A DNA stretch of 64,000 nucleotides from Tenericutes bacterium MZ-XQ (GTDB taxonomy: Bacteria > Bacillota_I > Bacilli_A > Acholeplasmatales > Acholeplasmataceae), in assembly GCA_002838205.1 (NCBI GenBank), contig CP017950.1, positions 2,052,858-2,116,857 on the forward strand, given 5' to 3'. The position numbers and the translations under genes are program-made. Under the pieces are notes generated by a model. That model was given only the letters and a program-made list of their open reading frames with translations, had not been told where the DNA came from and did not search any database. This document shows positions 56,631 through 64,000 of this stretch, one piece after another (within the stretch, counting starts at the first letter, position 1; every line of letters begins with the position of its first letter).

Positions 56631-57926
56631 TTACTCCTTATGATAGTATGTGAGTCGTTTTTCATTTAATAATCGATACGATTGAAATATAATATCAACT
56701 TCTCTAATATTGAACATTAAAGGGTGTGATTTAATCGCAAGAGAAACTTTATCCAAGTCTTTCAAATAGATAGCATCAGATAAGAGTTGCTCAAATGCTT
56801 TTTGATGTTGCAATAATCCTTTTATTTGAAGCGGTAATCTAGAAACATGAACAGGTATTGGACCATCTTTTGTGATTCTAGCGGTAACTTCAACAGCACA
56901 ACCTTCTTCTAAATCTTCAACATGCCCATTATTGATTGTGTTTATGATTTGATAATCCCTTTTATCTTTAATCAGTGCATTTAATAGTTTTGCAGCTTTA
57001 CTGCTGTATATTTCAAAATCAGATGATTGATAAGTTTTTAACACTTCTTCAATTGATGATTTTTGGAACATTTTGTAAAGATTCGTTTCAAATGCTTTTT
57101 TCATTGTCATAGGTGATTTGTTTTGACGACACTTCTTTAAAAATGTTTGTTTTTCATCGTCATGATAATAAAGCATCTTTAAATCAACACTCGGAAAGAC
57201 ACCTAAATCATTCAAAAATGTATTTGACCAAAAACAGAACTCTTCTGCTCGGTTTATAATGTCTAACAATTCATGTAGTCTATCTTTTTGTTTTTGAAAT
57301 ACACTGGTAATATATGTTAATGGATTAACTCCAGCAGCATATGTAATGAGTTGATTGGTTTTCACATGTAATGCTTTTGCAAAACATTCATTCATATCTT
57401 CAGGAACATTTGAGATACCTATGTATTTTTCAATTTCTGCATATCTAAATACGGATTCACTTATAATTCCCATCGGTTGCGATAAATTAATAAACCATGC
57501 ATTTTCACAAGCAGTATTCATCATCTCAATTGCTTGATATATTTTAGGTATTGTTTTAATCGCTTTAAAGATACTTTTCATACCGTATAGATCAGATGAG
57601 AAAAGATCATTTTCACATAGCAATTTTTCATCACTTAAATCCGATGAATCTACATATAATCCAATACATGACAAGACATAATCGGCATCTTTTAAAGATT
57701 CTAGCATCTCTGTAGATGCAAACAACTTGATATCACTTTGATAGTATTTAAGTATTTTGTTGGAAAAATCATGAACACTTAATAAATAATCATGCTGGTC
57801 TTCATCATCAACAAGCCATATTTCTGATATAGTTTCATGGATTTTGTACTCAACAATCTTAGCAATAAGTTGAGGTATGTACGGCGATGCACCACCTAAA
57901 ATAACTATTTTTTTATCTTGGTTCAT
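56631..57926 (-). CDS. Divergent GH4-family protein lacking the usual metal ligands
   Basis: The 431-residue protein has the GH4 layout: NAD-binding VILGGASPYIPQLI at the N-terminus, DADYVLSCIGLY, MKSIFKAIKTIP, NAWFINLSQPMGIISESVFRY, and a C-terminal EGCAVEVTARITKDGPIPVHVSRLP. Typical GH4 enzymes bind Mn2+ through a Cys in the GxCN(V/M)P motif and a His in GLNHL. Here those read GISNVP and GVNPL, so both ligands are replaced. GH4 members usually split phospho-glycosides by an NAD-dependent redox mechanism. A changed mechanism, a new substrate, or loss of catalysis are all possible. Confidence 0.85.
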   Translation of the reverse strand: MNQDKKIVILGGASPYIPQLIAKIVEYKIHETISEIWLVDDEDQHDYLLSVHDFSNKILKYYQSDIKLFASTEMLESLKDADYVLSCIGLYVDSSDLSDEKLLCENDLFSSDLYGMKSIFKAIKTIPKIYQAIEMMNTACENAWFINLSQPMGIISESVFRYAEIEKYIGISNVPEDMNECFAKALHVKTNQLITYAAGVNPLTYITSVFQKQKDRLHELLDIINRAEEFCFWSNTFLNDLGVFPSVDLKMLYYHDDEKQTFLKKCRQNKSPMTMKKAFETNLYKMFQKSSIEEVLKTYQSSDFEIYSSKAAKLLNALIKDKRDYQIINTINNGHVEDLEEGCAVEVTARITKDGPIPVHVSRLPLQIKGLLQHQKAFEQLLSDAIYLKDLDKVSLAIKSHPLMFNIREVDIIFQSYRLLNEKRLTYYHKE

Positions 57927-57958
57927 CTTGGTTTACCTAGCTTTCGTTAATTTATGAA

Positions 57959-59095
57959 TTAGACGTATTGAATTTGTCCTAATATTTTATATGTTTTTGC
58001 ACCAGTTGCTGATTTCACATTTGATGGAAGTTTGTGTAATGTTTGGTTCGCCAAAATAACAAATGCTAATGCTTCTTTATAGGAACTGCTATATCCTAAA
58101 TCTTCAAGCATGATGACTTTTGTGTCTGGCATTTTTTTTGCTATTTCGTTTCTTATAAAGTGATTGTATGCTCCACCACCACATAAAACAAGTTCATCCA
58201 CTGGAGCTTGAATGAGTTTATGATAACTATCAACGATAGAATCAACAGTAATCATAGATAACGTTTGAATAATATCTTCTTTAGGGTATGCTTTATACTT
58301 CTTAATCATTTTTAATGTATATTCTGATCCAAATATTTCTCTGCCTGTAGATTTTGGATAAATTTGATTAAAATATGGATGACGATAGATTTCATCATAC
58401 ATTTTTTCAATCAGCTTTCCTTTGGAAGCGATGATTCCATCTTTATCATATTCCAAATTATATAATACTTGACAAGCTTCATTGATCATCATATTTCCGG
58501 GGCCGCTGTCAAATGCAATCACATCATCAAGTGTACCGTTTTTCTTTAAATAGGTCATATTAGCTATACCACCAATATTATGAATCGATCTATTAATTAT
58601 TTTGTCAGTAAATAGAATATAGTCTGCATATGGTACAAGTGGAGCACCTTGACCACCACTAGCGATATCAGCATTTCTAAAATTATAAACAACAGTTGTA
58701 CTCGTCATATCAGCTATAATCGCCGCTTCTCCAAGTTGTAGACTAGATCTATATGCTCCTTTTTCATCTTTCGCAATATGATAAATGGTTTGACCATGTG
58801 ATGCGATAAAATCAATGTTATTCAAATCTATTTGATAGTCTTTTGCAAAATCTAAAACAGCTTGACCAAATACATAACCAAGCTCAACATTCAAACTAGA
58901 TATGAGTTTTGAGGAGGATAATTTTTCATCCATTGCTTGATGGATTTGAGAGATAACATCTTCACTTAATGGATAAGTATTCTCATAAATAACTTTCACT
59001 TTTGTATCTAAAGATACACCTGATATTTCTGTTAATACAACATCAATACCATCAAGTGATGTTCCACTCATCAATCCAATTGCCAATTTTTTCAT
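57959..59095 (-). CDS. anmK: Anhydro-N-acetylmuramic acid kinase
   Basis: The 378-residue protein is a full-length AnmK: LAIGLMSGTSLDGIDVVL at the start, SHGQTIYH, QLGEAAIIAD, GGIANMTYL, FDSGPGNMMI and ELVLCGGGAYNHFI. It phosphorylates and opens 1,6-anhydroMurNAc to MurNAc-6-phosphate, the MurQ substrate. The substrate arises from lytic transglycosylases, none of which is in the window. The gene heads a transcript behind the candidate promoter at 59116-59156. Confidence 0.96.
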   Translation of the reverse strand: MKKLAIGLMSGTSLDGIDVVLTEISGVSLDTKVKVIYENTYPLSEDVISQIHQAMDEKLSSSKLISSLNVELGYVFGQAVLDFAKDYQIDLNNIDFIASHGQTIYHIAKDEKGAYRSSLQLGEAAIIADMTSTTVVYNFRNADIASGGQGAPLVPYADYILFTDKIINRSIHNIGGIANMTYLKKNGTLDDVIAFDSGPGNMMINEACQVLYNLEYDKDGIIASKGKLIEKMYDEIYRHPYFNQIYPKSTGREIFGSEYTLKMIKKYKAYPKEDIIQTLSMITVDSIVDSYHKLIQAPVDELVLCGGGAYNHFIRNEIAKKMPDTKVIMLEDLGYSSSYKEALAFVILANQTLHKLPSNVKSATGAKTYKILGQIQYV

Positions 59096-59115
59096 ATATA
59101 CACCTTTCCACTATC

Positions 59116-59156
59116 ATTATAATTCAAAATACATAGAAAAAAAGAAAGCGCTTCAG
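59116..59156 (-). promoter_or_regulatory. Candidate anmK promoter with GCGCTT palindrome upstream
   Basis: On the minus strand TATAAT (59116-59121) has a poor -35. Upstream, AAGCGCTT (59146-59153) sits in GAAAGCGCTTC; this contains a cre core but misses three outer positions of the consensus. It may be a weak cre or another operator. Confidence 0.45.
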
Positions 59157-59200
59157 TTTAGGTTGTTTTTTTCAAGTTTAAAAAAAACAAGCACTCCCAT

Positions 59201-59228
59201 GAAAAAAACATCTTCTATAAAGAAGATG
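59201..59228 (-). terminator. Terminator after murR
   Basis: CATCTTCT (59209-59216) pairs with AGAAGATG (59221-59228) around a 4-base loop, followed on the minus strand by seven T residues. It separates the regulator from the anmK transcript. Confidence 0.92.
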
Positions 59229-59229
59229 C

Positions 59230-60084
59230 TTATCGTTTAAATTTTTTAAATGTTTTATACGTCATTTCTAATGTTCTAACAGACCTATCAATATCCACAT
59301 ATGCACATCTAGCAAATAATGCATCAACCATACACATCTGTGAAATTCTTGAAGTGGTTGCTGCACTTCTAAATTCTCCTTCAAGAGATGTAGTATATAG
59401 TACGACATCTGATAAATCAGCTAACATTGAACTGCCTATTTTTGTAATGCTAATAATTTTAGCTTTGTTTTCTCTTGCCAGTAACGCTGCACTTATGATT
59501 TCTTTAGTTTTTCCTGAGTTTGAAATAAAGATGATTACATCTTTTTGATTGATGAAAGTTGCATCAACCAACTGGTCATGTGATTCACCCTGTGCAATAC
59601 AAAACTTATTAATTCTTCTAAGTTTCATTTCCAAGTCTTTGCATACCAAATAAGATGATCCTTTACCAAAGATTAAAATCTTTCTTGCGCTCATGATAAT
59701 TTCAGCTGCTTTAGTAACAGTTTCTTCATCATATAGTTTAAGTGTATCTTCTAAGACTTTAATATTGTTTTCTATTGCAGATTGTCCACAATGAGAATCT
59801 TTGGTTAAAATAACATCTGTATATTCTTTGTTTTCAGGCACTTCAACTTTAGCATTCGCAAGGATGAAATCGATTTTAAAATCTTTAAATCCTTTATAGC
59901 CTAATTTCTTACACATTCTTACAACAGATGCAGGAGATGTATAAGCAGCCTCAGCTATTTTTTCAACGCTAAAATCTTTTAGTATAGCCTTATTCTCTAT
60001 TAAATAATCTAAGACTGCGCGTTCAGCCATGCTTAAGTCTTCTTTATATTTAAGCATATTTAACATGACACTAATATCAATCAC
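59230..60084 (-). CDS. murR: RpiR/MurR-family transcription regulator
   Basis: The 284-residue protein has an N-terminal HTH_6 domain (about 1-80: KIAEAAYTSPASVVRMCKKLGYKGFKDF) and a C-terminal SIS sugar-phosphate-binding domain (about 125-260: KILIFGKGSSYLVCKDLEMKL, VIIFISNSGKTKEIISAA). MurR regulators respond to MurNAc-6-phosphate. Position beside anmK and the amino-sugar genes supports that ligand. GTG 60082-60084 is the furthest upstream start; the first ATG is six codons later, and neither has an ideal ribosome site. An 18-base palindrome lies in its leader. Confidence 0.88.
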   Translation of the reverse strand: MIDISVMLNMLKYKEDLSMAERAVLDYLIENKAILKDFSVEKIAEAAYTSPASVVRMCKKLGYKGFKDFKIDFILANAKVEVPENKEYTDVILTKDSHCGQSAIENNIKVLEDTLKLYDEETVTKAAEIIMSARKILIFGKGSSYLVCKDLEMKLRRINKFCIAQGESHDQLVDATFINQKDVIIFISNSGKTKEIISAALLARENKAKIISITKIGSSMLADLSDVVLYTTSLEGEFRSAATTSRISQMCMVDALFARCAYVDIDRSVRTLEMTYKTFKKFKR

Positions 60085-60099
60085 CTCAGGTTATTTATT

Positions 60100-60117
60100 C
60101 ACTTACACATGTAAGTG
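60100..60117. promoter_or_regulatory. Palindromic operator candidate in the murR leader
   Basis: CACTTACA (60100-60107) and TGTAAGTG (60110-60117) are perfect arms around CA. The site lies just downstream of the murR -10 (60132-60137), where a bound repressor would block transcription. Confidence 0.65.
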
Positions 60118-60131
60118 TTTTCACAAATTAT

Positions 60132-60137
60132 ATTATA
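60132..60137 (-). promoter_or_regulatory. -10 box of murR
   Basis: TATAAT on the minus strand. The expected -35 position 17 bases upstream holds only a weak TTTCAA. Confidence 0.45.
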
Positions 60138-60207
60138 CCATTTAATTTGTTTTTTTGAAACTCATATTTATTTAGTATAACCCAAAATGAAAGTATCTAT
60201 AATTATT

Positions 60208-61605
60208 CTAAATGACTTTCCCAGGATTCAGGATATGTTTTGGATCAAAGCTCTCTTTGATTCCTTTCATGATCTTTAGTTGTTTTTCGCCCAGCAAATC
60301 TTTCATATAAGATTTTTTAGCAAAACCTATACCATGTTCACCAGAAACCAAACCACCATAACTAAATGCTTTTTGATACATTAAATGAAAGCCTTTATCA
60401 ATTTTTTCCTTCCATATCTTTTCATCCATTGAATCTTTACAGAAATAGATATGTAGATTACCATCACCAACATGACCAAAATAAGGAATTCTAATATCTA
60501 ATGCTTCTGATAATTCTCTAACATATGTTAAAAACTCAGAAATATTAGATCTTGGGAGTACAACATCACATTCATCAATAGCATCTGATGAAGATTTGAT
60601 GGCTTCTAAAAATCCACCTCTTACATTCCAAACACTACTTCTTCTCTCTTCAGTATCCACTAAAAATACATCAATGGCATTATATTTTTCTAAACACAGC
60701 TTACTCGCTTTTTCAATATCTTCATCAATCGCTTTTTCATTATTACCGTCATAACTTAAAAGTAAGTAAGCTTCAAAATTATTATGAGGTATTTTTTTAC
60801 CTAAAAACTCTTCGCTGTATTGCAATGATTGTTTTTCTAAGAACTCTACAGCAACCGGAAGTACATGCTCCATAATTAACTTAGGTGCAGCTGCAATCGC
60901 ATCTTCTCTATTGATAAATGGTACGAGTAAGCTTACTGTCTTCAGTGGTTTTGGAATCAGTTTTAAAGTTGCTTCTACAATGATGGCTAACGTTCCTTCG
61001 CTACCTATGATTAAATCCTTTAATCCATAACCAGTAGAATTTTTAACAACTTTTCCACCAAATTTTTCGATTGACCCATCCGGTAGTACAACTTCTAAAC
61101 CGCGAACCCAATCTCTAGTTACTCCATATTTGATTGCTCTCATCCCACCAGCATTTGTAGAAATATTCCCACCAATTGTTGCTGTCTTTTCACCTGGATC
61201 TGGTGCGTAGAACAATCCTTCTTTTTCTACATGTTCGTAAATATCTAAAAGTAAAACTCCTGGTTCAACTCTCAGAGTTAAGTTTGTTTTATCTAACTCA
61301 ATGATTCTATTCATTCTAGATGTATCAAGTAAAATACCACCATAAATAGGTACACATGCCCCCACCAAACCAGTACCTGCACCTCTTACTGTTACAGGAA
61401 TGTTTTGTTCGTATGCATATGCCATGATATGAGATATCTCTTCTTTTGAAGTTACCAGGATATGCACATCAGGATATGCACTTACAGTTCCTAGTTCATC
61501 GTGTGAAAAATCTTTTTCAATATCTTCTTTAACAAAGAATCTTTCTTGATCTACAAAAGATGATAATATCTTGATGTCTTTTTCATCTATTTTTTTATAG
61601 GTCAT
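60208..61605 (-). CDS. FAD-linked lactate/glycolate dehydrogenase, LctD type
   Basis: The 465-residue protein is of the GlcD/D-lactate dehydrogenase family. The FAD-binding region has VTVRGAGTGLVGACVPIYGG, DPGEKTATIGGNISTNAGG and SEGTLAIIVEATLKLIP. The C-terminal FAD-oxidase domain has FGHVGDGNLHIYF and SGEHGIGFAKK. Fused order with EtfA and EtfB matches the LctBCD bifurcating lactate dehydrogenase of Acetobacterium woodii, which oxidises lactate with NAD+ at the expense of reduced ferredoxin. D-lactate specificity is inferred from the family and the MurQ neighbour. Confidence 0.88.
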   Translation of the reverse strand: MTYKKIDEKDIKILSSFVDQERFFVKEDIEKDFSHDELGTVSAYPDVHILVTSKEEISHIMAYAYEQNIPVTVRGAGTGLVGACVPIYGGILLDTSRMNRIIELDKTNLTLRVEPGVLLLDIYEHVEKEGLFYAPDPGEKTATIGGNISTNAGGMRAIKYGVTRDWVRGLEVVLPDGSIEKFGGKVVKNSTGYGLKDLIIGSEGTLAIIVEATLKLIPKPLKTVSLLVPFINREDAIAAAPKLIMEHVLPVAVEFLEKQSLQYSEEFLGKKIPHNNFEAYLLLSYDGNNEKAIDEDIEKASKLCLEKYNAIDVFLVDTEERRSSVWNVRGGFLEAIKSSSDAIDECDVVLPRSNISEFLTYVRELSEALDIRIPYFGHVGDGNLHIYFCKDSMDEKIWKEKIDKGFHLMYQKAFSYGGLVSGEHGIGFAKKSYMKDLLGEKQLKIMKGIKESFDPKHILNPGKVI

Positions 61606-62801
61606 CTTTTAGCCTCCAATATTTGATCTACCATTTTATTTAGTTCTGGTAATACTTCATAAACATCACCGACAATTGCATAATGGCTTATATCAAATAG
61701 TTTATTATGTTTATCCTTATTAACGCTAATGATAAGCTCACTATCTTTCATACCTTCAATAAATTGTACTGCTCCACTAATGCCTAGATTGATAATTAAT
61801 TTTGGCTTCACCGTTCTTCCGCTAAGCCCAATTTGTTTTTTCGCATCGAACCATCCATTTTCTATTAAAGGTCTTGTACATGCGATTTCCGCGTTTAATT
61901 TTTTTCTAAGTGGTTCGATCAAATCTAAGTCTTTCTGTTTTTTAAATGCTCGACCTACTGCGATAATGACTTCGGCATCACTGATGTCATCAACCTTAGG
62001 TTTTGGATAGTGGTCTAAAATATTTATTGTTGTTTCTTTAGAAATTTCACTTACATTTTCATAAATAATTTCACCAAAAGGTTTTACCTTTTCAGGTTTA
62101 TCAAACATTTTATATCTAATGGTTGCCATTTGTGGACGATCGTTTGGTGTATGGATTTTAGCCATGATATTTCCACCAAAAGCTGGTCTGATTTGTAGTA
62201 AGTCTTTACCTTCAGTCATATCTAACATCGTACAATCTGCAGTTAAACCAGTTTTTAATCTAGCTGCAACTTTAGGAGCAAAACTTCTTCCCATTGGTGT
62301 ACCACCATATAAAAACACGTTATTTTTATGTTTATTAAAGAACGCTTCAACAACATTCGTATAAAGTTCTACATTAAAATCCTTAAAGGAATGATCTTCG
62401 TAAACAAATACTTTATCAACACCATAAGTTAATGTTTCTTCAGCAATATGTTCTACATCATCACCAATGATGAGTGCATAGACTTTTTCATTGCTTTTCT
62501 CGGCAAGTTCTTTTGCTTTACCAATGAGTTCGAAACTTACAGGGTGCGCAACATTGTGATGTTGTTCAACGAACACAACAATACCGTTATATAGACTCTT
62601 ATCAATTTTAGGTTTTGGATTATCAATAAGTTCACATACACCATCAGGTCCTTTTTTAACACACATCTTACAAATCCTGCAAGATGCGTTAATTGATAAA
62701 TATGCATCTTGATACTCGAATGCATTAAAAGGACACATGTCAATGAGTTTATCTGCAATTTCTTTAGTGACTTTGTCTTGATTTACTTTTATATATGCCA
62801 T
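61602..62801 (-). CDS. etfA: Electron transfer flavoprotein alpha subunit with N-terminal Fe-S domain
   Basis: The start is ATG 62799-62801, with AGGTGA 6 bases upstream (399 residues). An N-terminal extension of about 70 residues has ferredoxin-like cysteines: DMCPFNAF, SCRICKMC and GPDGVC. The EtfA core follows, ending with the FAD domain GLSGRTVKPKLIINLGISGAVQFIEGM. Such extended EtfA subunits occur in flavin-bifurcating complexes, including LctC. Its stop overlaps the LctD-like start by 4 bases. Confidence 0.93.
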   Translation of the reverse strand: MAYIKVNQDKVTKEIADKLIDMCPFNAFEYQDAYLSINASCRICKMCVKKGPDGVCELIDNPKPKIDKSLYNGIVVFVEQHHNVAHPVSFELIGKAKELAEKSNEKVYALIIGDDVEHIAEETLTYGVDKVFVYEDHSFKDFNVELYTNVVEAFFNKHKNNVFLYGGTPMGRSFAPKVAARLKTGLTADCTMLDMTEGKDLLQIRPAFGGNIMAKIHTPNDRPQMATIRYKMFDKPEKVKPFGEIIYENVSEISKETTINILDHYPKPKVDDISDAEVIIAVGRAFKKQKDLDLIEPLRKKLNAEIACTRPLIENGWFDAKKQIGLSGRTVKPKLIINLGISGAVQFIEGMKDSELIISVNKDKHNKLFDISHYAIVGDVYEVLPELNKMVDQILEAKR

Positions 62802-62811
62802 AAACAATCAC

Positions 62812-63603
62812 CTACACAAATTTGCTTTCTTTTAAAATATCATACATTGCTTTTGATAAGACTTTACTTGATCCTTCGATAAGTTTTGATGCCATCTTTT
62901 TATTTGGAGGGAATATTTCTTCAACTTGTGTTGGAGAACCACTTAATCCATAATGCTCAGGATCTTGATCTTCTAGATGTTTTAATGAGATCATGGGAAT
63001 TTGATATCCAATAAATTTTTCCTTTCGTCTAAACGACGGAAGTCTAGGTACATAACTATCTTTTTCAACTGTAATCAAACAAGGAAATTTCACTTCGATT
63101 TTCTCATCATATAAATCATACCCACTAATAACGATCACTGAATCCTTTTTAACCTCAACGATTTGTTTGATATAAGGGACGTGAGGAATACCTAAAAATT
63201 CAGCAATTTCAGGCCCTACTTGTGCAGTATCACCGTCTGTAGTTTGTTTCCCACAAACAATCAAATCATAATCATCAATATGTCTAATCAATTGACTCAG
63301 TGTATAAGAAGTCGCAAGCACATCAGCGCCAGCAAATCTTCTATCAGAAATTAAAGTTGCCTCATCAGCACCCATATATAAAGCTTCGCTTAAAACACTG
63401 GTTGCGCTTGGCGGCCCCATCGTAATTGCATGTACTGATACATCATCTTTCATTTCTTTAACTTTAAAAGATGCCTCTAGTGCATATAAATCATATGGAT
63501 TCATTTTTACATTATTGCCGTCTCTTATGAGCACTCCTGTTTTAGGATCAACTTCAACCTGTGATGAAGCTGGCACTTGTTTAATACATGTTATTATCTT
63601 CAA
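62812..63603 (-). CDS. etfB: Electron transfer flavoprotein beta subunit
   Basis: I choose TTG 63601-63603, since GAGGTG lies 6 bases upstream and the protein then begins KIITCIKQVPASS as EtfB proteins do (263 residues). Other marks are NPYDLYALEAS, AITMGPPSA, YMGADEATLISD, and CGKQTTDGDTAQVGPEIAEFLGIP. It carries the bifurcating-type FAD site together with EtfA. It is the first gene of etfB-etfA-lctD. Confidence 0.94.
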   Translation of the reverse strand: MKIITCIKQVPASSQVEVDPKTGVLIRDGNNVKMNPYDLYALEASFKVKEMKDDVSVHAITMGPPSATSVLSEALYMGADEATLISDRRFAGADVLATSYTLSQLIRHIDDYDLIVCGKQTTDGDTAQVGPEIAEFLGIPHVPYIKQIVEVKKDSVIVISGYDLYDEKIEVKFPCLITVEKDSYVPRLPSFRRKEKFIGYQIPMISLKHLEDQDPEHYGLSGSPTQVEEIFPPNKKMASKLIEGSSKVLSKAMYDILKESKFV

Positions 63604-63637
63604 AATTAACACCTCTACATTCAATTCTACATTAATA

Positions 63638-63654
63638 ACATATCATAGATATGT
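63638..63654. promoter_or_regulatory. Palindrome upstream of etfB
   Basis: ACATATC (63638-63644) and GATATGT (63648-63654) are perfect arms around ATA, 35 bases upstream of the etfB start. It may be an operator for a lactate-responsive regulator; no regulator gene is adjacent. Confidence 0.45.
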
Positions 63655-63667
63655 AAAACAAAAAAGA

Positions 63668-63697
63668 ACATACGTCATTAGACATATGTTTTTTTCA
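63668..63697 (-). terminator. Terminator of the gene at the window end
   Basis: ACATACGTC (63668-63676) pairs with GACATATGT (63681-63689) with one G-T pair. On the minus strand a T-rich run follows the stem. It ends the partial gene at 63723-64000 before the etf promoter. Confidence 0.7.
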
Positions 63698-63722
63698 TGA
63701 TTAGGAAAATATATTCATTTTT

Positions 63723-64000
63723 TTAATCATTAATTGATGATTTTGTATAATCTTTAATCATATCAATGAGTAAGCTAATATCGTTAGGATAAACTTGATA
63801 AAGAAATGAGGTTGTGTAATCTGATGATTTATAGTCTACTCCACCTTTAGCCCTAACTGTGATCTCATGAATTCCAACATCTAGATCAAGTAACAACTCG
63901 TTATCATCAACAATGGTTTCAACACCATTGATCAAAACACTATAGGATATACTTCCTGGAACTTCGTTAAATCTCAACACATTTTGATCATCAACATAAA
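63723..64000 (-). CDS. C-terminal part of a protein with a fibronectin-III-like domain (cut by window edge)
   Basis: The frame is open to the right edge; about 92 residues are visible, the first GTG not being a real start. The sequence SISYSVLINGVETIVDDNELLLDLDVGIHEITVRAKGG looks like a fibronectin-type-III or Ig-like beta-sandwich, as found at the end of Bacillota surface proteins. A short helical tail ends it, with no membrane anchor. The function cannot be read from this part. Confidence 0.8.
   Translation of the reverse strand, partial: YVDDQNVLRFNEVPGSISYSVLINGVETIVDDNELLLDLDVGIHEITVRAKGGVDYKSSDYTTSFLYQVYPNDISLLIDMIKDYTKSSIND

Noticed and set aside
59142-59156. Full cre site before anmK
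   Set aside because: The GCG core fits, but three outer positions do not; kept only as a weak candidate within the promoter feature.
1-64000. tRNA, rRNA, CRISPR array or phage genes
   Set aside because: None found on reading both strands; no cloverleaf or regular spacer pattern was recognised.

Overview
The window is low-GC, uses TGG for Trp and reads TGA as stop (for example at 20699-20701 and 42175-42177), so it uses the standard bacterial code. Gene content (YerC/TrpR-like regulator, RpiR regulator, GtrA, IS1182, Bacillota-type lipoproteins) points to Bacillota. The surface proteins carry lipoboxes or a C-terminal transmembrane tail instead of LPXTG sorting signals, which suggests a Mollicutes-related lineage such as Acholeplasma/Izemoplasma-like bacteria. 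This placement is an inference; no rRNA or tRNA gene is visible to confirm it.

Layout. 1-7522: an operon fruK-gtrA-ridA-htpG lies between two nearly identical TnpB elements (the first cut by the window edge), and a complete IS1182 element abuts the second. 7545-10764: a YerC-like regulator, Ohr, and a divergent Fe-S helicase. 10808-17809: a 2333-residue lipoprotein with InlB-type and OB-like repeats. 17982-24454: a SecB-like protein, an alpha/beta hydrolase, a hydroxyisobutyryl-CoA hydrolase-like protein and two GGDEF proteins. 24639-24806: a 55-residue 2[4Fe-4S] ferredoxin on the + strand.

24851-60084 is one 35-kb block on the minus strand that reads as a peptidoglycan-foraging locus. In transcription order it holds murR; anmK, a GH4-like protein, a cytoplasmic GHL10 glycosidase, a giant secreted double-GHL10 protein, an AmiE-like serine hydrolase and a lipoprotein amidase; a cre-controlled surface protein; then a 15-gene operon with two solute-binding proteins, two ABC permease pairs, accessory membrane proteins of unknown role, and namZ-nagZ-murK-murQ-nagB. 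Proposed flow: the surface amidase strips peptides from wall glycan, secreted GHL10 domains cut the denuded strands, ABC transporters import oligosaccharides, cytoplasmic AmiE/NamZ/NagZ trim them, MurK/AnmK phosphorylate, MurQ releases D-lactate plus GlcNAc-6P, and NagB feeds glycolysis. NagA and the ABC ATPase are not in the window.

60208-63603 encodes an LctD/EtfA/EtfB set of the flavin-bifurcating lactate dehydrogenase type. It could oxidise the D-lactate released by MurQ; with the ferredoxin on the other side, the flanks of the locus may complete the pathway. The window ends in the C-terminus of an unrelated surface-type protein.
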